Below are positions 1 through 47,881 of a stretch of DNA of 64,000 nucleotides, piece by piece; the first letter of the stretch is position 1, and the number at the start of each line of letters is the position of its first letter. The position numbers and the translations under genes were made by a program. This DNA comes from Berghia stephanieae. Lineage: Eukaryota; Mollusca; Gastropoda; Nudibranchia; Aeolidiidae. The notes under the pieces were generated by a model. That model was given only the letters and a program-made list of their open reading frames with translations, had not been told where the DNA came from and made no database searches. The stretch is from NCBI GenBank assembly GCA_034508935.3, contig CM067445.1:75085313-75149312 (forward strand), given 5' to 3'.

Positions 1-540
1 GAGGACGCCATTCAAATTGGTCTGAAAATTTTATATGGACGAAATGATGGGAATTGCTATTGGAGGACTATAAATATAAATTCTTCAAATATCGCTTGAA
101 ACAAATTTTTCTCAGCAACATCATGTGCTTCAGTGGTTAAGGTCAATTATAACATTCCAAATCGTCAATTTATGGGAATAGTAATTTCCCCGTTATGATA
201 AGTAATTTCTTTGAGCAAGTAAGTATTTAATACAAGACGTCTAATTGTATTTTATCACGTTATTCCGCGTGTAACTTCTTGGTCTCTAGACTTTTGGTAA
301 GTTACTCATAAACACCTCTAAGCGTCTTTCAAACAACCTCCGAAAAATGAATAAAGTTGCTATTTGGTCAAAGTCGAAAATATAGCTATAACGCAGATTA
401 TAGGGGGAATATGGACTATTATTCTTGTTATCGCTAGTTATATAATATTGAGTTCTTTTTTATCATTAGTAATTTATTGACCAAAATGAACTATAAATAA
501 ATATATATGTCAATATGGTATTAAGAATATGTAAAGCAGA
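1..540. other. AT-rich sequence, nothing recognised
   Basis: No exon, transposon end or RNA promoter could be supported here. It is the outer left flank of the composite repeat locus that begins near 677. Confidence 0.5.
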
Positions 541-666
541 TGCTGAGAAGCTTATATTTAAACATTGTTGAAATGGATACATACAATTCTACAAAATAGC
601 AAGACTGGTTTTAAGTGCCTCCATGGATCTGCTCCAAAATAAGTTCGTGATATATATTTATATATT

Positions 667-676
<10 letters not shown>

Positions 677-733
<57 letters not shown>
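677..733. repeat. (AT)n microsatellite
   Basis: Nearly pure alternating AT. A matching (AT)n tract sits at the same place next to the second copy of the Penelope-like tail (9745-9800), so the tract belongs to the 3' end of that element family. Confidence 0.9.
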
Positions 734-736
<3 letters not shown>

Positions 737-893
737 AATCGTGTTGGATACAAATATGGTACGAATAGTGCTCGACATGTAGCGAATTATTATTTTAATA
801 TTTACTACAATGTTGGAGTCAGTCTGCATCAATGTTTCAGGCCTTTTCAGCCATCGTCAGGACTGTGTGTTACATGAGTTTGGTTTGTTATGT
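734..893 (-). mobile_element. Penelope-like element, 3' tail fragment
   Basis: This is a reverse-complement copy of about 160 bp at 9578-9740, the 3' non-coding end of the Penelope-like element on the plus strand. The shared core includes CTGAAAAGGCCTGAAACAT (allowing orientation) and the stretch leading into the (AT)n tract. No coding sequence of the element remains here. On its right it joins repeat X directly. Confidence 0.75.
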
Positions 894-896
894 GTT

Positions 897-1065
897 AAGC
901 AATGTGTAAACAAAACAGTTGATTGGATCCGCATGACATGCATATAGGTCAATTGCAGCATAGTTGGGGTCATTTGCATTGAATTATCTGGGACATGTTT
1001 TGGCTTAGTCAAGAGCTGCACAACTCTATGAGCGATATTTAATGCATTCTAGCTTGACTGTGCTC

Positions 1066-1123
<58 letters not shown>

Positions 1124-1133
1124 CTCTCTCTCT

Positions 1134-1196
<63 letters not shown>

Positions 1197-1197
1197 C

Positions 1198-1278
<81 letters not shown>

Positions 1279-1540
1279 TAGAGACGACTGAAGGGATGCT
1301 ACAATTTGTTATATTTACTGCATTGATTTTATTTGTGCGGTACAACAGTTTGGATTCATACAAAACACAAGACTACTATAAGTTAAATTACATGGAGCAA
1401 GACATCAATTTTAGAAGTTGAAAACGTTGAATTTATAGTTTAAAAAATATCAAAGGTTAGATATATGTTTTTTTAGATTAAAGGGTTTAGATTTATAGAG
1501 TGCTGAAACCTAAAATGTAATTATGGTGGACATTATTAGA
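897..1540 (+). repeat. Repeat X, left inverted copy
   Basis: Apart from its (CT)n tract this block is the reverse complement of 9851-10270, for example AGCAATGTGTAAACAAAACA here against its complement ending at 10270. The two copies face each other across the foldback pair and the Penelope-like element. It ends with the hexamer ATTAGA, directly against the first foldback arm. It could be a terminal repeat belonging to the Penelope-like element, since that class is known for direct or inverted terminal repeats, or an unrelated repeat. Confidence 0.75.
1068..1275. repeat. (CT)n/(GT)n microsatellite
   Basis: About 200 bp of CT dinucleotides with two short GT islands, preceded by a run of C. It lies inside repeat X. 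The other X copy has only a few GA/CT units there, so the tract expanded in this copy. Confidence 0.95.
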
Positions 1541-1547
1541 AGGCTAG

Positions 1548-1690
1548 CACTATTCAGTATCTGATACTGAATAGTGGTTTTGCACTATTCAGTATCTGAT
1601 ACTGAATAGTGGTTTTGCACTATTCAGTATCTGATACTGAATAGTGGTTTTGCACTATTCAGTATCTGACACTGAATAGTGGTTTTTGTA
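1548..1690. repeat. Four 35-bp palindromic subterminal modules
   Basis: Each module is CACTATTCAGTATC, one base, then its reverse complement, followed by GTTTTG. Starts are at 1548, 1583, 1618 and 1653, an exact 35-bp period. Each can form its own hairpin, as expected of transposase-binding or foldback termini. Confidence 0.9.
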
Positions 1691-3850
1691 CGGTGTTTTT
1701 TTTTTTCCGAAACCTGACAAAGTTATGGGAAGAGGACAGCTGTGGGAGTGAATCTGGGACTCAGAAAAGTGTACACCAGTGGGAGTGAACCTGGGACTGG
1801 GTTTCGGCGGGTTTCGTAATAAAAAGCAATTACTTTTTACGAAACGCGACGACACCCGGCAATATCCGACAAAGTTATGGGAAGTAGGCAGCAGCGTGTG
1901 TGTGTGTGTGTGTGTGGGTGTGTGTGTGTAGGGGGGGGGGGGGAGGGGATGAACCTGAGATTCAGGGAAGTGTACACCAGTGGGGAGTGAACCTGGGACT
2001 CTGGGTTTTGTAAAAAAGCAATAAAAAATGTGGGGGGGGGATTACTTTTTTACGATACCCGGCAATATGCGACAAAGCATGGGGAGTGAACCTGAGACTC
2101 AGTGAAGTATACACCAGTGGGGAGTGAACCTGTGACTATGGTTTTCGGCGGGCTTCAGCTAGTTTCATATAAAAGCAATTACTTTTTTACAAAACCCGAT
2201 TAATCCTGGCAATATCCGAGAAAGTTATGGGTAGTAGGCAACAGTGGGGAGTGAACCTGAGATTCGTGGAAGTAAACACCAGTGAGGAGTGAACCTGGGA
2301 CTGGGTTTCGGCGGGTTTTGTATAAAAAAAAGCAATTACTTTTTGTTTACAAAATGCGCCAAATCCCAACAAAATGGGGCAAAGTTATGGAAAGTAGGCA
2401 AATAATGGGGAGTGAACCTGAGACTAAGGGAAGTGTACACCAGTGGGGAGTGAACCTGAGACTCTGGTTTTCAGCGGGTTTCAGCGAGTTTCATATAAAA
2501 GCAATTACTTTTTTACGAAACCCGATGAAACCTGGCAATATCCAAGAGAGTTATGGGAAGTAGGCAACAGTGGGGAGTGAACCTGAGATTCATGGAAGTG
2601 TACTCCAGTGGGGAGTGAACCAGAGAATCTGGTTTTCGGAGGGTTTCAGCGAGTTTCACATAAAAGCAATTACTTATTTACGAAACCCGGCAATATCCGA
2701 CAGTTATTGAAAGTAGGCAAACAGTGGGGGGTGAACCTGAGACTCAGGGAAGTATACACCAGTGGGGAGTGAACCTGAGACTCTGGTTTTCAGCGGGTTT
2801 CAGCGAGTTTCATATAAAAGCAATTACTCTTTTACGAAACCCGACGAAACCTGGCAATATCTGAGAAAGTTATGGGAAGTAGACAACAGTGGGGAGTGAA
2901 CCTGAGATTCATGGAAGTGTACACCAGTGGGGAGTGAACCTGAGACTATGGTTTTCGGCGGGTTTCAGCGAGTTTCACATAAAAGCAATTACTTTTTTAC
3001 GAAACCCGGCAATATCCGACAAATTTGTGGGATGTAGGCAACAGTGGGGAGTGAACCTGAGACTCAGGGAAGTGTACACCAGTGGGAAGTGAACCTGAAA
3101 CTCAGGGAAGTGTACACCAGTGGGGAGTGAACCTGAGACTATGGTTTTTGGCGGGTTTCAGCGAGTTTCACATAAAAGCAATTACTTTTTTACGAAGCTC
3201 GGCAATATTCGACAGTTATGGGAAGTAGGCAACAGTGGGGAGTTAACTTGAGATTCAAGGAAGTGTACACCAGTAGGGAGTGAACCTGAGACTCTGGTTT
3301 TCGGCGGGTTTCAGCGAGTTTCATATAAAAGCAATTACTTTTTTACGAAACCCGATAAAATATGGCAATATCCGACAAACTTATTGAAGCAGTCAACAGT
3401 GGGGGGTGATCCTGAGATTCAGGGAAGTGTACACTTGTGGGGAGTGAACCTGGGACTCTGGATTATGTAAAAAAGCAATACCAAGGGGAGGGGGAATTAC
3501 TTATTTACGAAACCCACCAAAACCAAAGTTATGGGAAGCAGGCAGCAGTGGGGAGTGAATCTGGGATTTGGACACTGATGAGGATTGAACCTGGGACTGC
3601 GAGAGGCTGATTCCAGTGGACAGTGAGCTCAGAATGTACTTTTATTTCGAAACCTACCGAAATTTTCAAAAGTTATGGGAGGTGGGCACCATTGGGCAAT
3701 GAACCGGGACTCAGGGAAGTGCACACCGGTTGGGAGTGAACCTGAGACTGTGAGAAGAGGATATCAGTGGAAATGAACCTGGGACTAGGGGAGATGGATA
3801 CCAGTGGGAAATGAAGCCGGACTATGGGAGATGGGTACCAGACGAGAATG
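1690..3850. repeat. Diverged 165-185 bp tandem repeats in arm 1
   Basis: Recurring landmarks are GGGGAGTGAACCTGAGACT, AAGTGTACACCAGTGGG, GGTTTCAGCGAGTTTC, GCAATTACTTTTTTACGAAA and ATGGGAAGTAGGCAACAGT. About twelve units can be followed, some shortened. Open frames inside are short and recur only because the DNA repeats. Confidence 0.85.
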
Positions 3851-3854
3851 AAGC

Positions 3855-4150
3855 AATTACTTTTTTACGAAATCCGCCAAAACCCGCCAAAAAACCATAG
3901 ACTTAGGTTTACTCCCCAATAGTGTACACTTCCCTGAATCTCCTGTCCACTCCCCCACTGTTGCCTACTTTCTTTCCATAACTTTGTCGGATATTGTCGG
4001 GTTTCGTAAAAAGTAATTGCTTTTTTTTTTTTACGAAACCCAGCCCCAGGTTCACTCCCCAACGGTGTACACTTCCCTGAGTCCAGGTTCACTCCCCACT
4101 GCTGCCTACTTCACATAACTTTGTCGGGTATCGGCGTGTTTTTGGCAGGT
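3855..4150. repeat. Inverted block of the same repeat in arm 1
   Basis: Here the landmarks of the preceding repeats appear as reverse complements (AGGTTCACTCCCCA, CATAACTTTGTCGG). The switch is mirrored in arm 2 near 6770-7080, so the inversion predates the split of the two arms. Confidence 0.8.
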
Positions 4151-4237
4151 TTCGTAAAAAAAGAAACACCCCTAACAATACCACATGTATTCAGTAAATA
4201 GATGTCAATTGTAGTCTAATATTCAGTATCTATTTAA

Positions 4238-4347
<110 letters not shown>

Positions 4348-4461
4348 CACGTAAATTTTAATATAGTACGGCAATTAATTCACGGAAGTACATCGCTCAA
4401 TTAAAAAATGCAGAAAGTCTGCCCACATATTTATAATGAATCGGGTTTGCCTTAGATGACA

Positions 4462-4720
4462 AAACAAACAAACAAACAAACAAACAAACAAACAACAACA
4501 AGAACAACAACAACAACAAATGAGACATAATGAACAATAGAAGAGTACAATAATGAAAAACAACAACGAGATGATAACACATAAAAGATATTCGTAATAA
4601 ATCGATAACTGATTAAATCACTCCAACTACTTGGTTAAAAAAAATAATCATCATAATCATAATAGTGATGATGACGATTACAACAACAATAATAATAATA
4701 GTAAGTAAGTAGAAATAATA

Positions 4721-4782
<62 letters not shown>
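4462..4782. repeat. (CAAA)n, (CAA)n and (ATA)n microsatellites
   Basis: CAAA then CAA units at 4462-4520 and ATA units at about 4710-4782, separated by unique sequence. They mirror 5803-5930 and 6128-6200 in arm 2. Confidence 0.9.
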
Positions 4783-4785
<3 letters not shown>

Positions 4786-4911
4786 GTACAATAGTATAAT
4801 ATCAACATTAAAGCATATTACAAGCAAATAAAATTATAAAAACAAAAGTTTAAAAAGTATCAATAGACAGAAGGAATTAAAAAAATAATGGGGAAAAAAA
4901 AACAAGTTACC

Positions 4912-4986
4912 CCTACCGGGATTTGAACTCTCGAACCTTAAACTCAGAGTCAAACAACTTATATCCACCAAGTCATGGTGTCACTG
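4912..4986 (-). repeat. tRNA-like block in arm 1
   Basis: On the minus strand it reads like a tRNA half: a box-A-like TTGGTGGATATAAG followed about 35 bases later by a box-B-like AGTTCAAATCCC. It is degenerate and lacks a convincing acceptor stem, so it is not called a tRNA gene. Its mirror is at 5612-5690. Confidence 0.55.
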
Positions 4987-5245
4987 AACTCTTAGTGACA
5001 TTTAATCATGTCTATTTAGACATTTAAAAATGGATTTGAATGCCACTCTTATTTTGATTTTTTGAACTATGTTAATTGCATAAAAGCAGAAATTTAAAAA
5101 AAATTACGATCAAAATATTTTTACAGCTTCGATTCGGGCTGTCAGTTAGTGCATGTGTTCAATCTGGAAGTAGGTCAACAGTTTATTTCCATTCAACCGA
5201 GATTGTCGCACTTTTCACTCTCTCTATGAAAAAGAGTTCCTTATG

Positions 5246-5366
5246 GATACTGAATAGTGGCAAAGCACTATTCAGTATCTGATACTGAATAACCACTTCC
5301 TTATTAGAAAGGAAGTGGTTATTCAGTATCTGATACTGAATAGTGCTTTGCCACTATTCAGTATCC
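5246..5366. repeat. Central palindrome with ATTAGA loop
   Basis: CTGAATAACCACTTCCTT at 5285-5302 and its exact reverse complement at 5309-5326 enclose the six bases ATTAGA. Outside this, further TATTCAGTATC modules continue the symmetry. The loop is identical to the hexamers bordering the whole structure. Confidence 0.9.
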
Positions 5367-5611
5367 ACAAGGAACTCTTTTTTATAGAGAGAGTGAAAAG
5401 TGCGACAATCTCGGTAGAACTGCTGACCTACTTCCAGATTGAACACGTGCAGCAACTGACAGCCCGATTCAAAGTTGTAAAAATATTTTGATCGTAATTT
5501 TTTAATTTCTGCTATGGTGCAATTAACATAGTTCAAAATATCAAAGTAAGAGTGGCATTCAAATACATTTTTAAATATCTAAATAGACATGATTAAATGT
5601 CACTAAATGTT

Positions 5612-5690
5612 CAGTGACACCATGGCTTGGTGGATATAAGCTGTTTGACTCTGAGCTTAAGGTTCGAGAGTTCAAATCCCTGCAAGGATA
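5612..5690 (+). repeat. tRNA-like block in arm 2
   Basis: Plus-strand mirror of 4912-4986 with the same A-like (TTGGTGGATATAAG) and B-like (AGTTCAAATCCC) boxes. The two copies differ by a handful of substitutions. Confidence 0.55.
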
Positions 5691-5802
5691 ACTTTTTTTT
5701 TTCCCCCAATATTTTAAAAATTCCTTCTGTCTATTTATATTTTTTAAACTTTTGTTTTAATTATTTTATTTGCTTGTAATATGCTTTAATGTTGATATTA
5801 TA

Positions 5803-6704
<902 letters not shown>

Positions 6705-7079
6705 GATATACTGAATATTAGACTACAATTGACATCTATTTTCTGAATACAGGTGGTATTTTTAGGGGTGTTTCTTTTTTTTACGAAACCTGCCAAAACA
6801 CGCCGAACCCCCGACAAAGTTATGGGAAGTAGGTAGCAGTGGGGAGTGAACCTGGGACTCAGGGAAGTGTACACCATTGGGAAGTGAACCTGGGACTGGG
6901 TTTCGTAAAAAAAAAGCAATTACTTTTTTATGAAACCCGACAATATCCCACAAAGTTATGGAAAGAAAGTAGGCAACAGTGGGGGAGTGAACCCGAGACT
7001 CAGGGAAGTGTAGACTATTGGGGAGTAAACCTAAGTCTATGGTTTTTCGGTGGGTTTTGTAAAAAAGTAATTGCTTCAT

Positions 7080-8530
7080 TCTCGTCTGGTACCCAACTCC
7101 ATAGTCCGGCTTCATTTCCCACTTGTATCTATCTTCCATAGTCCCAGGTTCATTTCCACTGATATCCTCTTCTCACAGTCCCAGGTTCACTCCCAACCGG
7201 TGTGCACTTCCCTGAATCCCGGTTCATTGCCCAATGGTGCCCACTTCCCATAACTTTTGACAATTTCAGTAGGTTTCGAAATAAAAGTACATTCTGAGCT
7301 CACTGTCCACTGGTATCAGCCTCTCGCAGTCCCAGGTTCAATCCTCATCTGTGTCCAAATCCCAGATTCAATCCCCACTGCTGCCTACTTCCCATAACTT
7401 TGTCGGGTTGTGGCGGGTTTCGTAAAAAGTAATTCCCCCACCCCCTTGGTATTGCTTTTTTACAAAATCCAGAGTCCCAGGTTCACTCCCCACAAGTGTA
7501 CTTCCTGAATCTCAAGATCACCCCCACTGTTGCCTACTTCAATAACTTTGTCGGATATTGCCAGGTTTCGTTGGATTTCGTAAAAAAGTAATTGCTTTTA
7601 TATGAAACTCGCTGAAAACCACCAAAAACCATAGTCTCAGGTTCACTCCCCACTGGTGTAGCTACACTTCCATGAATCTCAGGTTCACTCCCCACTGTTG
7701 CCTACTTCCATAACTTTGTCGGATATTGCCCGGTTTCGTAAAAAAGTAATTGCTTTTATGTGAAACTCCCTGAAACCCGCCGAATACCAAAGTCTCGGGT
7801 TTACTCCCCACTAGTGTACACTTTCCTGAGTCTCAGGTTCACTCCCCACTGTTGCCTACTTCCCATAACTTTGTCGGATATTGCCGGGTTTTGTAAAAAA
7901 GTGAATGCTTTTATGTGAAACTCGCTGAAACTCGCCGAAAACCATAGTCTCAGGTTCAATCCCTACTGGTGTACAAATCCCTTAGTCTCAGGTTCACTCC
8001 CCATTATTTGCCTACTTTCCATAACTTTGCCCCATTTTGTTGGGATTTGGTGCATTTTGTAAACAAAAAGTAATTGCTTTTTTTTTCAAAACCCGCCGAA
8101 ACCCAGTCCCAGGTTCACTCCCCACTAGTGTATACTTCCCCGAATCTCAGGTTTACTCCCAGCACTGTTGCCTTCTACCCATAACTTTCTCGGATATTGC
8201 CAGGTTTTCGTCGGTTTTCGTAAAAAAAAGCAATTGCTTTTATATGAAACTAGCTGAAGCCCGCCGAAAACCATAGTCTCAGGTTCACTCCCCCTGGTGT
8301 ACACTTCATTGAGTCTCAGGTTCACTCCCACGCTTTGCCTACTTTCCACAACTTTGCCGCATATTGTCGGGTTCCGTAAAAATGTAATCCCCCCCCCCAT
8401 ATTGTTATGCTTTTTTATAAAACCCAGAGCCCCAGGTTCACTCCCCACTGGTGTACACTTCTCTGAGTCCCATATTCACTCCCACAGCTGCCCTCTTCCC
8501 ATAACTTTGTCAGGTTTCGGAAAAAAAAAC
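7080..8530. repeat. 165-185 bp tandem repeats in arm 2
   Basis: Reverse-complement counterparts of 1690-3850, in mirrored order. Confidence 0.85.
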
Positions 8531-8538
8531 ACCGTATT

Positions 8539-8691
8539 ATAGTGCAAAACCACTATTCAGTGTCAGATACTGAATAGTTCAAAACCGCTATTCAGTATCT
8601 GATACTGAATAGTGCAAAACCACTATTCAGTATCAGATACTGAATAGTGCAAAACCACTATTCAGTATCAGATACTGAATAGTGCTAGCCT
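8539..8691. repeat. Four 35-bp palindromic subterminal modules, right end
   Basis: Mirror of 1548-1690, ending GTGCTAGCCT at 8691 and followed directly by ATTAGA. Confidence 0.9.
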
Positions 8692-9739
8692 ATTAGAAAA
8701 CATACCAAAAAGCATAGCACTGAGGGTGAGCAAACTTTCGGAAAACAGAGAGATATTCAACGTCGCAACCACACCCAACAAAGAAATACTCACAAAAAAC
8801 TGATACAACACACCATTTGAATACACAGACGCCCCCCTCTCATATAAACCTCAACAAACAAGTGAAGAACGCAAAACAAGAAAACGACATATTACTTGGT
8901 TCAACCCACGTTTCGACAAAAACGTCAGCACAAACATTGGACAGCAGTTCCTGAAGTTAATTGATACACACTTTCCAAAAAACCACAAGCTACATAAAAT
9001 TATCAACAGGAATACCATGAAAATAAGCTACTCGTGTATGCACAACAATAGAACAAATAATTTCAAGCCACAACAAAAAATATCAATAAACCACCGACAA
9101 GAGCAAAACCCACCCACCAGAAAATGCAACTGCAGAAATAAGGAACATTGGCCGCTAAACAATGTTTAGAATCAAGTTTAATTTACCAAGCCACAGTCAC
9201 CGAAACTAAAACAAACAAGCAAGAAAAATATGTAGGACAAACGGAAAATAATTTCAAAACAAGATACAACCTCCACACCTCAACATTTAGAAACACTAAC
9301 AAAAAACATCCACAAAACTCAGCGAACATATTTGGAAATTAAAAGACAACAAAATAGACCACAACATTTCATGGAAAATTATATCTAAAGCAACAGGATA
9401 CACACCATCATCAAAACAATGTAGCTTATGCCTGGAAGAGAAATATACTACAATCAAACACTCTCGTGAAGCCACACTCAACACGAAAAATGAGATGTAC
9501 AATAGTTCTCCACATCGGCGGAAGCACTTATTAATCAACAACAAACCCACGGAACCACTTCAACAAGCAACAACACACAACAAACCAAACTCATGTAACA
9601 CACAGTCCTGAAGATGGCTGAAAAGGCCTGAAACATCGATGTAGACTGACTCCAAACTTGTAGTAAATATTAAAATAATAATTCGCTCCATTGCTACAGG
9701 TCGAGCACTTTTCGTACCATATTTGTATCCAACACGATT

Positions 9740-9740
<1 letters not shown>
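8692..9740 (+). mobile_element. Penelope-like retroelement, C-terminal part with GIY-YIG domain
   Basis: Translation of the plus strand gives recognisable pieces of the Penelope-like polyprotein in order: IPKSIALRVSKLS, ITWFNPRFDKNV, LIDTHFPKNHKL, SYSCMHNN and the GIY-YIG nuclease core YVGQTENNFKTRYN, followed by a 3' tail ending in (AT)n. The reverse-transcriptase part is missing because the element starts at the foldback junction. The frame is interrupted several times, so the copy is dead. Family placement rests on motif memory (WFNP and GIY-YIG blocks). Confidence 0.7.

Positions 9741-9744
<4 letters not shown>

Positions 9745-9800
<56 letters not shown>
9745..9800. repeat. (AT)n microsatellite
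   Basis: Follows the Penelope-like 3' tail exactly as the tract at 677-733 does in inverse orientation. Confidence 0.9.
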
Positions 9801-9806
<6 letters not shown>

Positions 9807-9850
9807 AAGCGCCTAGAACTCATATTGCATGAGATTTTGGCTCTATATAA

Positions 9851-10270
9851 TCTAATAATGTCCACCATAATTACATTTTAGGTTTCAGCACTCTATAAAT
9901 CTAAACCCTTTAATCTAAAAAAAACATATAACTCACGTTTCATATTTTTTAAACTATAAATTCAACGATTTCAACTTCTAAAATTGATGTCTTGCTCCAT
10001 GTAATTTAATTTATAGTAGTCTTGTGTTTTGTTTCAACTGTTGTACCGCACAAATAAAATCAATGCAGTAAATATAACAACTTGTAACATCTAATAGAGA
10101 GGGGGGAGGAGCACAGCCAAGCTAAAATGCATTAAAGATCGCTCATAGAGTTGTGCAACTCTTGACTAACTGGTCCCAGATAATTAAATGCAAATGACCC
10201 CAAGTATGCTGCAATTGACCTATATGCATGTCATACGGATCAAATCAACTGTTTTGTTTACACATTGCTT
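9851..10270 (-). repeat. Repeat X, right inverted copy
   Basis: Reverse complement of 897-1540 without the long CT tract. Its left end, TCTAATAATGTCC, contains the complement of ATTAGA in uninterrupted context, so this copy shows what the X sequence looked like before the foldback element inserted next to the other copy. Confidence 0.75.
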
Positions 10271-10535
10271 GACAGGTCGTGAAGAGCTCATACGGTAGAG
10301 TCACGATTTCTCCGGCCAGGTGGAGTTGTACCAGTAAGGTCGCGGGTTCGAGCTCCCATCCCTGCCGCGAAGTTTTTATTATCTGTTGTCTTCTTGCACT
10401 TTCTTACTCACTTCATTTCCTGTTATTATATTCATATGTGCCTGCTCCACTCATTTTTCTGAATATAGATTCACCCCAAATGCCGGAGCTTACTCAATGT
10501 CTCAATCATTTCTATGTTACTTGTTTCCTTACTGG
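10271..10535 (+). mobile_element. SINE-A (tRNA-like 398-bp family), dispersed copy
   Basis: Matches the unit tandemly repeated at 44153-47490: box-A-like AGCTCATACGGTAGAG, box-B-like GGTCGCGGGTTCGAGC, then TGCCTGCTCCACTCA and ACTCAATGTCTCAATC. Diverged from the array units by several percent, so it is an independent copy. Confidence 0.7.
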
Positions 10536-10955
10536 TACGACAACTCCGCCTGGCCGGGGAGATCGTGACTCTACCGTATGAACCATTCACGACTCTAAAA
10601 AAGCAGGCGCTTCTAACCTTAGTCTTATTGGAGCCTTCTCTCCCCGACTTCTTGAGATCACGGGTTCAACACACACAAACGCCGAGAAGTTAGTTGGCCT
10701 GCATTTAAGCCAATATTCTCAACACAAACATGTAACATAGAAACGATTGAGACATTGAGTATGCTCCGGTATTTGGGTTGAATTTTTAATTTAGGAAAGT
10801 GAGTGGAGCAGGCAGTTATGTTGATAATAACAAGAAATTAAGTGAGTAGGAAAGAGCCAGAAGACAGCAAAGAATAAAAATTTCGCGGCGGCGACGGGGC
10901 TCGAACCCGCGACCTGGATACCTCATACAGTCAGGCGGAGTTGTCGTATCGTAAG
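10527..10955 (-). mobile_element. SINE-A, opposite-strand copy with part of a second unit
   Basis: On the minus strand a full body (10955 to about 10600, B-like box GGTCGCGGGTTCGAGC) is followed by the head of another unit (about 10597-10527, CATACGGTAGAGTCACG). Head-body-head order means the source was already at least partly tandem, as in the 44 kb array. Confidence 0.65.
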
Positions 10956-11289
10956 TTTTTATTCTCTGTTTTTTTCTGGGACTTTATTTCTTGTTATTAT
11001 TTGGTTCAGAAGTTATGTGTCCATTTTTCAGATGCTTTTCAGAATTACCATTTTCTCTGCTGGGATTTCTCATTTTATATATATATTTTACTTACATTTT
11101 CTGCCACTAGATAGAATATGAATCTTTGGGTATTCACCAGTATAGCCATACGATGTTATACAAGTAGCTTATCCAAAACCTACGCCTTACTTTAATTGAA
11201 TCAGTAGTAAGCGTTAGTCTGCTAGGAGATAAAAGCAGAATGACATTTTATGTCTTGAACTTCTTTTGTTTTTGTTTTTCATATAATGA

Positions 11290-11292
<3 letters not shown>

Positions 11293-11382
<90 letters not shown>

Positions 11383-11412
11383 TGTGTGTGTCTGTGTCTG
11401 TGTTTGTGTCTG
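11293..11412. repeat. (TA)n(TG)n(AG)n(TG)n compound microsatellite
   Basis: Four dinucleotide blocks in succession. Reading frames across it are low-complexity and not genes. Confidence 0.95.
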
Positions 11413-11796
11413 TACGTGTATGTGTTCTGTGTGCTTATCATGTGTTGTTGTTGGCCAGTAAACACGCCCTGATTTTATTGAGCATGTAAAGGCATATCGT
11501 CTACTCTTCATATTGATATTTTCTATGTTATGACTATATTGAGATGTTATTCTATACTGGTGATCAATATTTTAAAAGTTGATAGTATATTTAATAATAG
11601 TTAAGTCACAAATAAAATTCACAGGTATATTCTACTCGTATATCTATTCGGGTCACTTGTATAAATTTTTCAACAGAACTCCAACCACATAATAGTTAAT
11701 TACAATACATATTCCAGATGGTTCCAATTTCTTTGAAGACTCGTTTTAAACTCTGGCTGCTATCGGAGAGCTTCTATAACTCAAAATTGATTTTAA

Positions 11797-11872
11797 AGCT
11801 TCCCCACACACTTTGCCTTTTATATACCCCTATAGATGAAGGCTTGAATTCAGCCTAGTGGCTCTATTTGTT
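11797..11872 (+). repeat. 76-bp direct repeat, copy 1
   Basis: Nearly identical (about two differences) to 12604-12679, including AAGCTTCCCCACACACTTTG and CAGCCTAGTGGCTC. The spacing of about 807 bp and the sharp ends suggest either a terminal repeat or a local duplication. Not identified. Confidence 0.85.
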
Positions 11873-12603
11873 ACAGATCCACAACTGATTATTTTGTCGT
11901 CAAACTGGTAGCTAAGCCATTGCATTACAGATGTGGACTCATGAAGAGCAGCCCCGTATTATAGAAAATATTGGGGAGGGGGGGGGGGAAGGGTTCGTTC
12001 TTGGGAAGCAAAACACCGACCTCTTCTGAACATTGCCTGAACTCAATTCTGAGTAAGCCGTTACAGTAGTTTGCTCTTCATCTAAGAAGAAATAGAGTCC
12101 GATGGTCATTCGGTCTGTGCAGCCATTACCTTTATTTCATGGTCGTGCAGCCCTTTCTCTAAAACTTCATCTGGTTTACCCAAGACACAAACTTTTTGTG
12201 TTCACAAAACCATTCAAATAAAAATGGGCCTCATAAAAAAACAGACGAGTTGAATAAAAGTTTCCTTACGACTGACGGTTCAATAAACCAAAGGCACATG
12301 TCAACTATTGAATCTATTTTGGCTTTAGTATGATGTTGATGAAGTTAGATAGGATATATTGCCAGTTTCAATATTTTTTTTCAATATATTTCTAAGAGAC
12401 AGCAATCTTTCACCCAAACTATGTCAATGTGATTGTTTATGACATAGAAATATGTCATTCTATGTTAATAATCATACTACGAATATTAAATATGAAATTT
12501 ATGTATTAGAAATTTAATTCTCAATATTGTCAATTACTTGACATTGTATACTAATTATATAATTGATAAATTGTATCTATGCATAAAACTTACACAGAGC
12601 ATT

Positions 12604-12679
12604 TAAAGCTTCCCCACACACTTTGCCTTTTATATACCCTTATAGATGAAGGCTTCAATTCAGCCTAGTGGCTCTATTT
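12604..12679 (+). repeat. 76-bp direct repeat, copy 2
   Basis: Second copy of 11797-11872, 160 bp beyond the stop codon of gene A and thus possibly in its 3' untranslated region. Confidence 0.85.
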
Positions 12680-12841
12680 AAACATATTAGCTCTTATACG
12701 ATACGATACGATAAAAGCATTATTGAAAAGGAAATATAAGTATTTTGATATCTCAATATCTACTTAAATCAATGTTTTTTTTTACACAAAACAGCAAACA
12801 ACCTTTCATGCTCGAATTTGTTTTCTATTATTATTAGCACT

Positions 12842-47881
<35,040 letters not shown>

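Larger units (their letters stand above)
10960..12600. other. Non-coding sequence 3' of gene A
   Basis: No exon found. Contains the TA/TG/AG microsatellite at 11293-11412, one copy of a 76-bp repeat, and a G run near 11970. Confidence 0.5.

Noticed and set aside
2282-3092. Recurring peptides of the type GSEPE...VHQWGVNLRL as a gene family
   Set aside because: They follow the DNA repeat period, occur on both strands and are never longer than about 125 residues.
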